This document shows positions 52,146 to 59,433 of a stretch of DNA of 64,000 nt, in pieces. Source of the stretch: Pelagibaculum spongiae (GTDB lineage Bacteria > Pseudomonadota > Gammaproteobacteria > Enterobacterales > Pelagibaculaceae); contig NZ_QDDL01000006.1 in the NCBI RefSeq assembly GCF_003097315.1, forward strand, positions 62,001 to 126,000, written 5' to 3'. Made by a program: the position numbers and the translations under genes. The notes under the pieces are model-generated. The model was not told the DNA's origin and made no database searches. It was given only the letters and a program-made list of their open reading frames with translations. Numbering within the stretch: the first letter of the stretch is position 1; every line of letters starts with the position of its first letter.

Positions 52146-52646
52146 ATGGGCAGCAGCCAGAAATTTATCGGAAGAAATCGAGCTCCTAGAGTTCAGATTG
52201 AATATGACGTTGAAGTTTATGGAGCCGAAAAAAAAGTTCAACTTCCTTTTGTTATGGGAGTAATGGCGGATCTTTCAGGGCAGCCATCTGAGAGCTTACC
52301 TCCAGTCGGTGATCGGAAATTTCTTGAGATTGATGTAGATAATTTTGACGAGCGAATGAAAGCGATGAAGCCGAGAGCGGCTATGAGGGTTGAGAATACA
52401 TTAACTGGCGAAGGCGAGTTGAATGTGGATTTAACTTTTGAATCGATGGATGATTTTTCGCCAGCAGCTATTGCAAGAAATGTTGAGCCGCTTCGAAAAT
52501 TACTAGAAGCACGTCAGCAACTATCTAATTTAGTTACTTACATGGATGGTAAAGAAGGGGCAGAAGAGTTAATAGCCAAGGCAATTAATGACCCAGCTTT
52601 GCTGCAATCTCTGGCTTCAGCGCCAAAGCCTGATGATGCTGAATAA
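52146..52646 (+). CDS. tssB: T6SS contractile sheath small subunit TssB (VipA)
   Basis: TssB pairs with TssC to build the contractile sheath. The start is placed at ATG 52146 (MGSSQKFIGRNRAPRVQIEY), since AGAGGA lies 9 nt before it; the frame is open 17 codons further upstream. The 166-residue protein carries the family signature VQLPFVMGVMADLSGQP, then RKFLEIDVDNFDERMKAMKPR and the C-terminal helix LRKLLEARQQLSNLVTYMDG. It precedes tssC by 21 nt. Confidence 0.96.
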   Translation: MGSSQKFIGRNRAPRVQIEYDVEVYGAEKKVQLPFVMGVMADLSGQPSESLPPVGDRKFLEIDVDNFDERMKAMKPRAAMRVENTLTGEGELNVDLTFESMDDFSPAAIARNVEPLRKLLEARQQLSNLVTYMDGKEGAEELIAKAINDPALLQSLASAPKPDDAE

Positions 52647-52667
52647 AGAAATTTGAGGAAGAAAAAA

Positions 52668-54155
52668 ATGGCTGAAGAGTTAGAAGGACAGCAATCGCAA
52701 TCAGAGACCATTGAAGTTGACGAGTTTACTTCGCTATTAACTAAAGAGTTTAAGCCTAAATCAGACAAGTCAAAAGAAGCGGTAGAGATAGCAGTTAAAA
52801 CTTTAGCAGAACAGGTGCTTGCTGATTCGAGTGTTGTTTCTGGTGATGTGATTTCTTCGATTGAAAGTATTATTGCTGAATTAGATAAAAAATTATCGGA
52901 TCAAGTTAATCAAATCATTCACCATGAAAATTTTCAGAAAGTCGAAAGTGCATGGCGTGGTTTGCACTATTTGATTAATAATACTGAAACAGATGAAATG
53001 CTGAAAGTTCGTGTAATGAATATCAGTAAAAAAGAACTGCATAAAACACTTAAAAAATATAAAGGAACGGCTTGGGATCAAAGTCCTCTTTTCAAAAAAA
53101 TGTATGAACAGGAATACGGACAGTTTGGTGGTGAACCATACGGTTGTTTGGTAGGTGATTACCATTTTGATCACAGCCCACCTGACGTTGAATTACTTAG
53201 TGAAATTGCCAAAATTTCTGCTGCTTCACATGCTCCATTTTTAGCTGGTACAGATCCGAAAGTGATGCAAATGGAATCATGGGATGAATTAGCTAATCCA
53301 AGAGATTTAACTAAGATTTTTTCTACGCCTGACTATGCAGCATGGCGGTCATTACGCCAATCTGATGATTCAAAATATCTTGGTCTTACAATGCCCCGCT
53401 TTCTAGCAAGATTACCTTATGGATCAGCTACAGACCCAGTCGAAGAGTTTGATTTCGAAGAAATCACTGAAGGTGGTAATCACAGCAAGTATTGCTGGGC
53501 TAACTCAGCTTATACCATGGCAGTTAATATTAACCGTTCCTTTAAAGAATATGGTTGGTGTTCAAGAATACGTGGCATCGAATCAGGTGGTGCTGTTGAA
53601 GGCTTACCTTCTCATGCATTTCCTACTGATGATGGTGGTATAGATATGAAATGCCCCACTGAGGTTGCAATTAGTGACCGACGTGAAGCTGAATTATCTA
53701 AAAATGGTTTCTTACCATTAATTCATAAAAAGAATACAGATTTTGCTGCATTTATCGGTGCGCAATCATTACACGAACCTGCTGTTTATGACGACCCTGA
53801 TGCAACGGCAAATGCGAATCTTGCAGCAAGATTACCGTATTTATTTGCTACTTGCCGTTTTGCGCATTACCTGAAGTGTATCGTGCGAGACAAAATCGGT
53901 TCATTTAAGGATCGTGATGCAATGCAAGCTTGGTTGCAAAAATGGATTTTGCAGTATGTCGACGGTAGTCCAGCATCTTCAAGTGAATCTACTAAGGCTA
54001 GAAAACCTCTAGCTGAAGCTGAAGTTATTGTTGAGGCTGATGAAGAAAATCCAGGGTATTATCGCTCAAAATTCTTTTTACGGCCCCATTACCAGTTAGA
54101 AGGTTTAACGGTTTCTTTACGATTGGTTTCCAAATTACCATCCGCAAAAAGCTAA
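52668..54155 (+). CDS. tssC: T6SS contractile sheath large subunit TssC (VipB)
   Basis: TssC forms the bulk of the sheath and is extracted by ClpV after contraction. ATG 52668 (MAEELEGQQ) has GAGGAA upstream and is preferred over an in-frame TTG 15 bases earlier. The 495-residue product shows FQKVESAWRGLHYLINNTET, PFGxLIGDY-like EPYGCLVGDYHFDH, AASHAPFLAGTDPKVMQMESW, DYAAWRSLRQSDDSKYLGLTMPRFLARLPYG and SKYCWANSAYTMAVNINRSF, all typical of TssC/EvpB. The C-terminal RPHYQLEGLTVSLRLVSKLP is also characteristic. Confidence 0.97.
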   Translation: MAEELEGQQSQSETIEVDEFTSLLTKEFKPKSDKSKEAVEIAVKTLAEQVLADSSVVSGDVISSIESIIAELDKKLSDQVNQIIHHENFQKVESAWRGLHYLINNTETDEMLKVRVMNISKKELHKTLKKYKGTAWDQSPLFKKMYEQEYGQFGGEPYGCLVGDYHFDHSPPDVELLSEIAKISAASHAPFLAGTDPKVMQMESWDELANPRDLTKIFSTPDYAAWRSLRQSDDSKYLGLTMPRFLARLPYGSATDPVEEFDFEEITEGGNHSKYCWANSAYTMAVNINRSFKEYGWCSRIRGIESGGAVEGLPSHAFPTDDGGIDMKCPTEVAISDRREAELSKNGFLPLIHKKNTDFAAFIGAQSLHEPAVYDDPDATANANLAARLPYLFATCRFAHYLKCIVRDKIGSFKDRDAMQAWLQKWILQYVDGSPASSSESTKARKPLAEAEVIVEADEENPGYYRSKFFLRPHYQLEGLTVSLRLVSKLPSAKS

Positions 54156-54179
54156 CTTGATTAACAAGAGGACTTTACA

Positions 54180-54665
54180 ATGGCTTCAATTTTTGAAGAA
54201 CTGCAGCAAGGCCACCATACAGACTTTATGGAAGTCGATGGTTGGGATAATCAAATTCAAGATGAAGACTTTCCAACAGGATTCAGGTTGTTGAGCTATT
54301 CGCACAGTATTGCAAAAACAGGACAAGGCGCACAATTTGCCCCCAAATCTGTTGTAGTACAACGAGGAACTGGTTTTGGGTTTCTGGCTACTGCAGCACT
54401 AAATGGTATGAAAATTCCCAGTGCTGTTATTCACTCACGACCTGGTAATGCGGGAACTGCCGAGTCATATACTGCAGAACTTACAGGTGTAATTATAAGA
54501 ATCGGATCTATCGGAATGTATCCTGGCTCTGTAGTTGAATATGACAGCGTGACAATTTCTGCTGATGAAGGGAAATTTAAATTCGCTGAGGTTGATGCTT
54601 CAGGTGTGGAGAAGCAAGCTCCAACAGAAGCTGGTCTAAACAACATTACACGTACATTCACTTAA
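54180..54665 (+). CDS. hcp: Hcp-like tube protein, copy 1
   Basis: Hcp hexamers stack to form the secreted inner tube. This 161-residue protein fits the Hcp fold in strand order: FRLLSYSHSIAK (where IDVLSWSWG-like strands occur), APKSVVVQRGTGFGFLATAALNG (the conserved strand and helix), and SYTAELTGVIIRIGSIGM followed by VVEYDSVTISADEGKF (the late hairpin). The usual N-terminal DMFLKI motif is absent, so it is a divergent member. AGAGGAC lies upstream of ATG 54180. Its place between tssC and tagJ is a normal hcp position. A second, dissimilar gene follows. Confidence 0.7.
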   Translation: MASIFEELQQGHHTDFMEVDGWDNQIQDEDFPTGFRLLSYSHSIAKTGQGAQFAPKSVVVQRGTGFGFLATAALNGMKIPSAVIHSRPGNAGTAESYTAELTGVIIRIGSIGMYPGSVVEYDSVTISADEGKFKFAEVDASGVEKQAPTEAGLNNITRTFT

Positions 54666-54677
54666 GGAGATAACACC

Positions 54678-55148
54678 ATGGCAGATTCAAAAGTTTGGGT
54701 TCAGTTTGATAATCATTTGGAGGGTGTAGTCATGACCAAATCAGTTGGTAGGGCTTATAACTGCTTTGGGTGTACGTTGACAGCTAATGGCCATGATTCA
54801 GATGTGGAAGAGGAGGGTGGTGTTAAAGGAGAATTTTCTGCCTTTATACAACCAAGATTCCATGAAGGATTATTTTTCCAGGAAGATGCATTTAATGTCA
54901 TCGATACCATGACAATTTCTAAAACAGCCAAAGATGACCAAGGTGTCTCCTTTATTAGAGAGCAAGCTGTATTAACAGGAGTCAGTCTCACATCAACTGG
55001 TTTTAATAAATCTGCTGGTGATACTGATCGTCTGTTGAGTATTGCAGGCACATATAACGATGCAACATATATTTTCACACCGGTTGACGAAGCTGGTGCG
55101 GCAGCTGCAAAAGTTGAAGCTTTTGACACGTCGTGTGCGGGGGGTTAA
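54678..55148 (+). CDS. Hcp-like or T6SS-associated protein, copy 2
   Basis: The 156-residue protein follows the previous gene by 12 nt with AAGGAGATAACACC as an excellent ribosome binding site. It is similar in size and may share the Hcp fold (FNVIDTMTISKTAKD and REQAVLTGVSLTSTGFN resemble paired strands), but the sequence is not obviously Hcp. It has three Cys residues, two of them close together (NCFGC) and a C-terminal Ala-rich end (EAGAAAAKVEAFDTSCAGG). It could be a second tube subunit, an Hcp-like adaptor, or an unrelated accessory protein. The lack of a signal peptide fits a cytosolic, T6SS-loaded protein. Confidence 0.5.
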   Translation: MADSKVWVQFDNHLEGVVMTKSVGRAYNCFGCTLTANGHDSDVEEEGGVKGEFSAFIQPRFHEGLFFQEDAFNVIDTMTISKTAKDDQGVSFIREQAVLTGVSLTSTGFNKSAGDTDRLLSIAGTYNDATYIFTPVDEAGAAAAKVEAFDTSCAGG

Positions 55149-55156
55149 ACGATTTA

Positions 55157-56002
55157 ATGAAAGCATCAAGCGAGCAGCTCATAAAACAAGGCAAGCTCAC
55201 TGAAGTTATCCAGTATCAGGTTGATGCGGTAAAGCATCAACCTGATATTGCGAAAGAAAGAATTTTTTTGTTTCAGTTATATTGTTTGTCAGGGCAATGG
55301 AAAAAAGCGCTGGTACATTTAAATGCTTCGGCAAAGCTAGAGCCGTTAGCACTCGCTATGGCTCAAGCTTATAGAGAATGTATTGGGTGTGAGATTTTTC
55401 GAGCTGAAGTTTTTTTAGGCAAGCGAAAACCATTAATTTTGGGTGAGCCCCCTCATTGGATTTCGGGTGTTATAGAAGCTCTTTCTGAAAAAGATCCAGA
55501 TAAAGCTTCTTCTATGAGGCGAGTTGCATTTGAAAATGCCGAAGCAAGTTCAGGAAAAATTAATGAAATTGATTTTGAGTGGATAGCAGATGCAGATTCA
55601 AGAATTGGTCCTGTACTTGAAGTAATGGTCAATGGTAAATATTTTTGGTTACCATTTTCCCATATCAAAGAAATCCAAATAGATGCGCCCGAAGATTTAA
55701 GAGATTTCGTGTGGATGCCTGCACGATTTGTTTTAATCTCTGGTGGTGAGCTCATGGGTTTTATTCCTTCGCGGTATCCCGATTCGGAAAACAATCAGGA
55801 TGAATTAGTAAGGCTGGCTAGAAAGACAGTTTGGGAATCTTTTGGGGACAATGAGTTTTTTGGTTTTGGCGCACGTCAGTTAGTAACTAACAGTCAAGAA
55901 ATTAGCCTTTTTGAAACCAGAAATATTACAATAAATTTAGACTATGAAAAATCGCAATTAGACTCAGAAAAGAACTCAGCTGATGTTCAGCCTGATGACT
56001 GA
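55157..56002 (+). CDS. tagJ: T6SS accessory protein TagJ (ImpE)
   Basis: TagJ/ImpE binds the N-terminal helix of TssB and is thought to assist ClpV action. The start is put at ATG 55157 (MKASSEQLIKQGKLTEVIQY), after a GGGGGG run; an in-frame GTG at 55133 would overlap the previous gene. The 281-residue protein has an N-terminal TPR-like helical part (IAKERIFLFQLYCLSGQWKKALVHL) and the ImpE C-terminal domain with DSRIGPVLEVMVNGKYFWLPF, LRDFVWMPARFVL and ELVRLARKTVWES. Its last bases overlap tssE. Confidence 0.88.
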   Translation: MKASSEQLIKQGKLTEVIQYQVDAVKHQPDIAKERIFLFQLYCLSGQWKKALVHLNASAKLEPLALAMAQAYRECIGCEIFRAEVFLGKRKPLILGEPPHWISGVIEALSEKDPDKASSMRRVAFENAEASSGKINEIDFEWIADADSRIGPVLEVMVNGKYFWLPFSHIKEIQIDAPEDLRDFVWMPARFVLISGGELMGFIPSRYPDSENNQDELVRLARKTVWESFGDNEFFGFGARQLVTNSQEISLFETRNITINLDYEKSQLDSEKNSADVQPDD

Positions 56003-56498
56003 ATTCAATCAATCTGAGCATTTACAGCCCTCTCTGTTAGATCGTTTGACAGACTCAGAACCGAATAAACAGGTTGAATCTCTCTCTTCGCGTTCTTTAG
56101 GCATGGATCAGTTGAGAGCATGTGTCCAGAGGGATTTGGCTTGGCTTTTAAATTCAACTTCAATTAGTCCGTTGGTCGATTTTAGTGAGTTTGATGAATT
56201 ACCTTCTTCCGTTGTCAATTTTGGTGTTCCTGAATTTTCAGGTGTTAGTGCCTCTAGTTTAGATATTAAAGATATTGAAAAGGGTATTAAGCAGTCGATA
56301 TTAAATTTTGAGCCTCGGCTAATGAAAGGGAGCGTAAAAGTTTCATCGGTAAGCCGTGATGAGATGAGCGAGAATGCAATTAGTTTCGATATTGAAGCTA
56401 ATTTTTGGGCGCAGCCTGTTCCAATTCGTATTCTTCTTCAGTCAGACCTGGATTTAGAAACGGGTGATTTTATTGTCCGTGAGAAAACAGGCTTTTAA
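55983..56498 (+). CDS. tssE: T6SS baseplate subunit TssE (gp25-like)
   Basis: TssE is the phage gp25-like wedge protein that starts sheath polymerisation. The 171-residue sequence matches in LQPSLLDRLTDSEP at the N-terminus, LRACVQRDLAWLLNSTSIS, VVNFGVPEFSGV, IEKGIKQSILNFEPRL (the gp25 EPR core) and EANFWAQPVPIRILLQSDLDLETGDF. Two starts are possible, ATG 55983 and ATG 55995; both overlap the end of tagJ, so translation is probably coupled. The gp25 core EPR motif is intact. Confidence 0.93.
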   Translation: MFSLMTEFNQSEHLQPSLLDRLTDSEPNKQVESLSSRSLGMDQLRACVQRDLAWLLNSTSISPLVDFSEFDELPSSVVNFGVPEFSGVSASSLDIKDIEKGIKQSILNFEPRLMKGSVKVSSVSRDEMSENAISFDIEANFWAQPVPIRILLQSDLDLETGDFIVREKTGF

Positions 56499-56515
56499 TA
56501 GTAGGAAGGCATTAA

Positions 56516-58402
56516 ATGGATCCGCGTTTTCTGACATATTATAACAGGGAGTTACAGCACATTCGTGCTGCTGCTGAAGAATTTTCTCGTGAGCATCCTA
56601 AAGTTGCCTCTCGCCTTGGCATAGAAAGTTTCGAATGTGCTGATCCTTATGTTGAAAGGTTGTTAGAAGGTTTTAGTTTTGTTGCAGCAAGAATACAGTT
56701 AAAACTTGAAAATCAATTTGATAATTTCATCTTACATTTGCTGGAAATGGTTTACCCGCACTATTTATGTCAAATACCCGCAATAGGAATAGTTGAAATA
56801 AATCCAAATTTATCTGAATCTTCTTTATCTGAAGGATATTTAGTTAAAAAGGGGGCGGTATTAAAGAGTACTTTAGCTAAAGGCCAACAAACACCTTGCC
56901 AATTTACTTCTACACAAGATGTTACTCTTTGGCCATTGCAAATTAATGAAGCAACTTATCTTTCAAGTGCAGCACAAGCTGGTTTCGCCTTACCGACTAT
57001 CCCAGGACTAAGAGCCGGATTGAGAATAAATTTTTCAGTAACGAACAGTAACCCAGTTAGTCAAATTTCATTAGATCAACTTGTATTGCATTTAAGAGGA
57101 AGTGATCAGCAGGGAGCGCTTATATATGAACAGGTTATTTCCAATTGCATTGGTATTGCTGTAAAACCGCCCAGTCAATCAAAGGCAGCGGCAGAAAAAC
57201 CTTTTTATAGAATTATTGACAAAAAAGAAATTAGACCTATTGGCTTCGATAAAGAACAATCACTTTTGCCGTATACTGATCATTCTTTTGATGGTTACAG
57301 AGTAATATCAGAGTTTTTTCATTTCCCTCAAAAATTTCAATTTGTAGAAATATCTGGTCTAAAAGAGGCATTAGTAGATTGTGAATTGAATGAGTTTGAA
57401 CTTGTTTTTCTTTTTGATAGAGCTGAGCATCGGCTTGAAAATTCTGTTAATTCAAGCAATGTTTCTCTTCATTGTACGCCAGTTATCAATCTTTTTGAAA
57501 AACGATGTGACCGAATATCAATTGATAAAAAATCAAACGAATTTCATGTATTGCCTGACAGAACGAGGCCAATGGATTTGGAAGTATTTCAAATTCTTGA
57601 AGTGATGGGTTACGGGGCTGACAAAGATCCAGATTTTGAATTTAGACCCTTTTATTCTTATTCAGATCAAAATAAAAATAAATCTTATTACACAATGCAA
57701 AGAAAACCTAGGGCTTTTTCTTCAAAGCAAAAGAAGAAAGGTCCAAGAAGTAGTTATTTAGGGACAGAAGTTTTTATTTCATTAATTGATAGCGAAAGAG
57801 CAATTAGCTCTGGGGACTTAAAACAAATTGGAATAAAATCATTGTGTACTAATCGTGATTTACCTCTAATGATAAGTACTGGACGGGGGGCGACCGATCT
57901 TAATCTTGTTGGGGGTGCTCCTGTGTCGTCTGTGCGTTTTTTGTCTGGTCCAACCAAACCAAGAGCGTCATCTGTTGTAAGTAAAAGAGAAAGCGCATGG
58001 AAGTTAATTAGCCATTTGAGCCTCAACTACCTCTCACTTGTTGATAATGATAGGCATCAAGGTGCGGCAGCGCTTCGTGAAATGCTATCTCTTTATTGCG
58101 ATCCGAATGATCAAACCGCTCGAAAAATGATTGATGGGATTAAATCGGTTTCTGCTGAAGGGGTTACTAGAAGGTTGCCTTTTTCTGGACCGGTTACATT
58201 CGGCCGTGGCCTTAGAGTAGATTTACATTGTGAGGAATATGCATTTGAAGGAACAGGGTTGTTTCTTTTTGGTGCAGCAATGAATAATTTCTTGCAAAAA
58301 TATGTTTCATTAAACTCTTTTGTGGAGCTTAAGTTGCATTCAAGTGAGCGTGGAGAAATACACAAGTGGCCAGTGAAAGCAGGCAAAAGAGATCTCCTAT
58401 AG
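56516..58402 (+). CDS. tssF: T6SS baseplate subunit TssF
   Basis: TssF is the large baseplate wedge subunit, two copies joining one TssG. The 628-residue protein begins with the signature MDPRFLTYYNRELQHIRAAA and EEFSREHPKVASRLGI, then CADPYVERLLEGFSFVAARIQLKL and ILHLLEMVYPHYLCQIPAI. The C-terminus includes PVTFGRGLRVDLHCEEYAF and ALEGTGLFLFGAAMNNFL-type sequence. GTAGGAAGGC before the ATG is a good ribosome binding site. It overlaps tssG by 37 bases. One region (about 375-410) is Lys/Ser-rich and probably a loop. Confidence 0.96.
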   Translation: MDPRFLTYYNRELQHIRAAAEEFSREHPKVASRLGIESFECADPYVERLLEGFSFVAARIQLKLENQFDNFILHLLEMVYPHYLCQIPAIGIVEINPNLSESSLSEGYLVKKGAVLKSTLAKGQQTPCQFTSTQDVTLWPLQINEATYLSSAAQAGFALPTIPGLRAGLRINFSVTNSNPVSQISLDQLVLHLRGSDQQGALIYEQVISNCIGIAVKPPSQSKAAAEKPFYRIIDKKEIRPIGFDKEQSLLPYTDHSFDGYRVISEFFHFPQKFQFVEISGLKEALVDCELNEFELVFLFDRAEHRLENSVNSSNVSLHCTPVINLFEKRCDRISIDKKSNEFHVLPDRTRPMDLEVFQILEVMGYGADKDPDFEFRPFYSYSDQNKNKSYYTMQRKPRAFSSKQKKKGPRSSYLGTEVFISLIDSERAISSGDLKQIGIKSLCTNRDLPLMISTGRGATDLNLVGGAPVSSVRFLSGPTKPRASSVVSKRESAWKLISHLSLNYLSLVDNDRHQGAAALREMLSLYCDPNDQTARKMIDGIKSVSAEGVTRRLPFSGPVTFGRGLRVDLHCEEYAFEGTGLFLFGAAMNNFLQKYVSLNSFVELKLHSSERGEIHKWPVKAGKRDLL

Positions 58403-59379
58403 ATTTTTTTGATGAAATTAGCCAAGCCCCATGGGAGTTTGGTTTTTATCAGACAGTGAGAGATATTGAAGCAGTATCAGCTGATAAACCTAGGCTTGGT
58501 AATGCTGTGATGCTTTCAGATGAGCCGATCCGATTAGGTCAAACCCCAAGCTTAAGTTTTGCTCCTGCTGCATTGTCAGGTTTTTCTAAAGCGAACCAAT
58601 TTCGTGCAGTTCCTAGGTTGGATGTTAATTTCCAAGGGTTGTTAGGGCCTAATGGCCCTATGCCTTTACATATTACTGAATACGTATATCAGCGAGAAAG
58701 ACACCATAACGACAGCACATTAAGAAATTTTCTAAATATTTTTAATCACCGCTTATTAAGCTTGTTTTATAGAGCGTGGGCGAATACTGAGCCTGTATGC
58801 AATGCTGACCGTGATGATGACCGCTTTAGGAAATATATCGGAGCATTTCTTGGTATTAGCCTAGATACGATGACTCATCGAGATAACCTCGATGATAATG
58901 TTAAGTTGAGTAATGCAGCGAATTTTTCAAATCCAACTAAAACAACTGATGGCCTGTCCAATATTTGTGCTAATTTTTTGCAGGCGCCAGTAAATATTGT
59001 TGAATATGTTGGTCATTGGCTGGAGCTTCCTGAGGAAGGTTATACTGTACTTTCTGAAGTAAATATTGGGTGTGATTTGGGAAAAACTGCTGTACTAGGT
59101 GCTAATGTTTGGGATAGGCACAGCAAGTTTGCAATCGAGATTGGTCCTTTGGATTATTCTGAATACAAAGACTTGCTCCCGACAAACCCAGTATTTACTG
59201 CTTTGACAGATCTTATAAAAAACTATATAGGATTCGAGTTTTTATGGGAGGCTAGGTTAATAATTAAATCTAGCCAAATCCCAGAATTGAAGCTATCAGG
59301 AAGGCAAGGCTTAGGCTGGAATTGCTGGGTTGGAGATCCTGGAGATAAAGATCGGATGGATTTAGCGCTTCAATTATAA
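58366..59379 (+). CDS. tssG: T6SS baseplate subunit TssG
   Basis: TssG scaffolds the TssEFGK wedge. The 337-residue protein starts at GTG 58366 inside tssF, with GGAGA 9 nt upstream. It shows PWEFGFYQTVRDIEAV, PIRLGQTPSLSFAPAAL, the family-typical QGLLGPNGPMPLHITEYVYQRERHHND (LLGPNGPLP-type motif), NIFNHRLLSLFYRAWA, APVNIVEYVGHWLELPEE and VWDRHSKFAIEIGPL. The long overlap with tssF implies coupled translation of the complex partners. Confidence 0.96.
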   Translation: MASESRQKRSPIDFFDEISQAPWEFGFYQTVRDIEAVSADKPRLGNAVMLSDEPIRLGQTPSLSFAPAALSGFSKANQFRAVPRLDVNFQGLLGPNGPMPLHITEYVYQRERHHNDSTLRNFLNIFNHRLLSLFYRAWANTEPVCNADRDDDRFRKYIGAFLGISLDTMTHRDNLDDNVKLSNAANFSNPTKTTDGLSNICANFLQAPVNIVEYVGHWLELPEEGYTVLSEVNIGCDLGKTAVLGANVWDRHSKFAIEIGPLDYSEYKDLLPTNPVFTALTDLIKNYIGFEFLWEARLIIKSSQIPELKLSGRQGLGWNCWVGDPGDKDRMDLALQL

Positions 59380-59433
59380 AATATGAGTTAACCAGCTACA
59401 TTGTCTAACTGGCTGAAAAATTGGGAGATTGGC

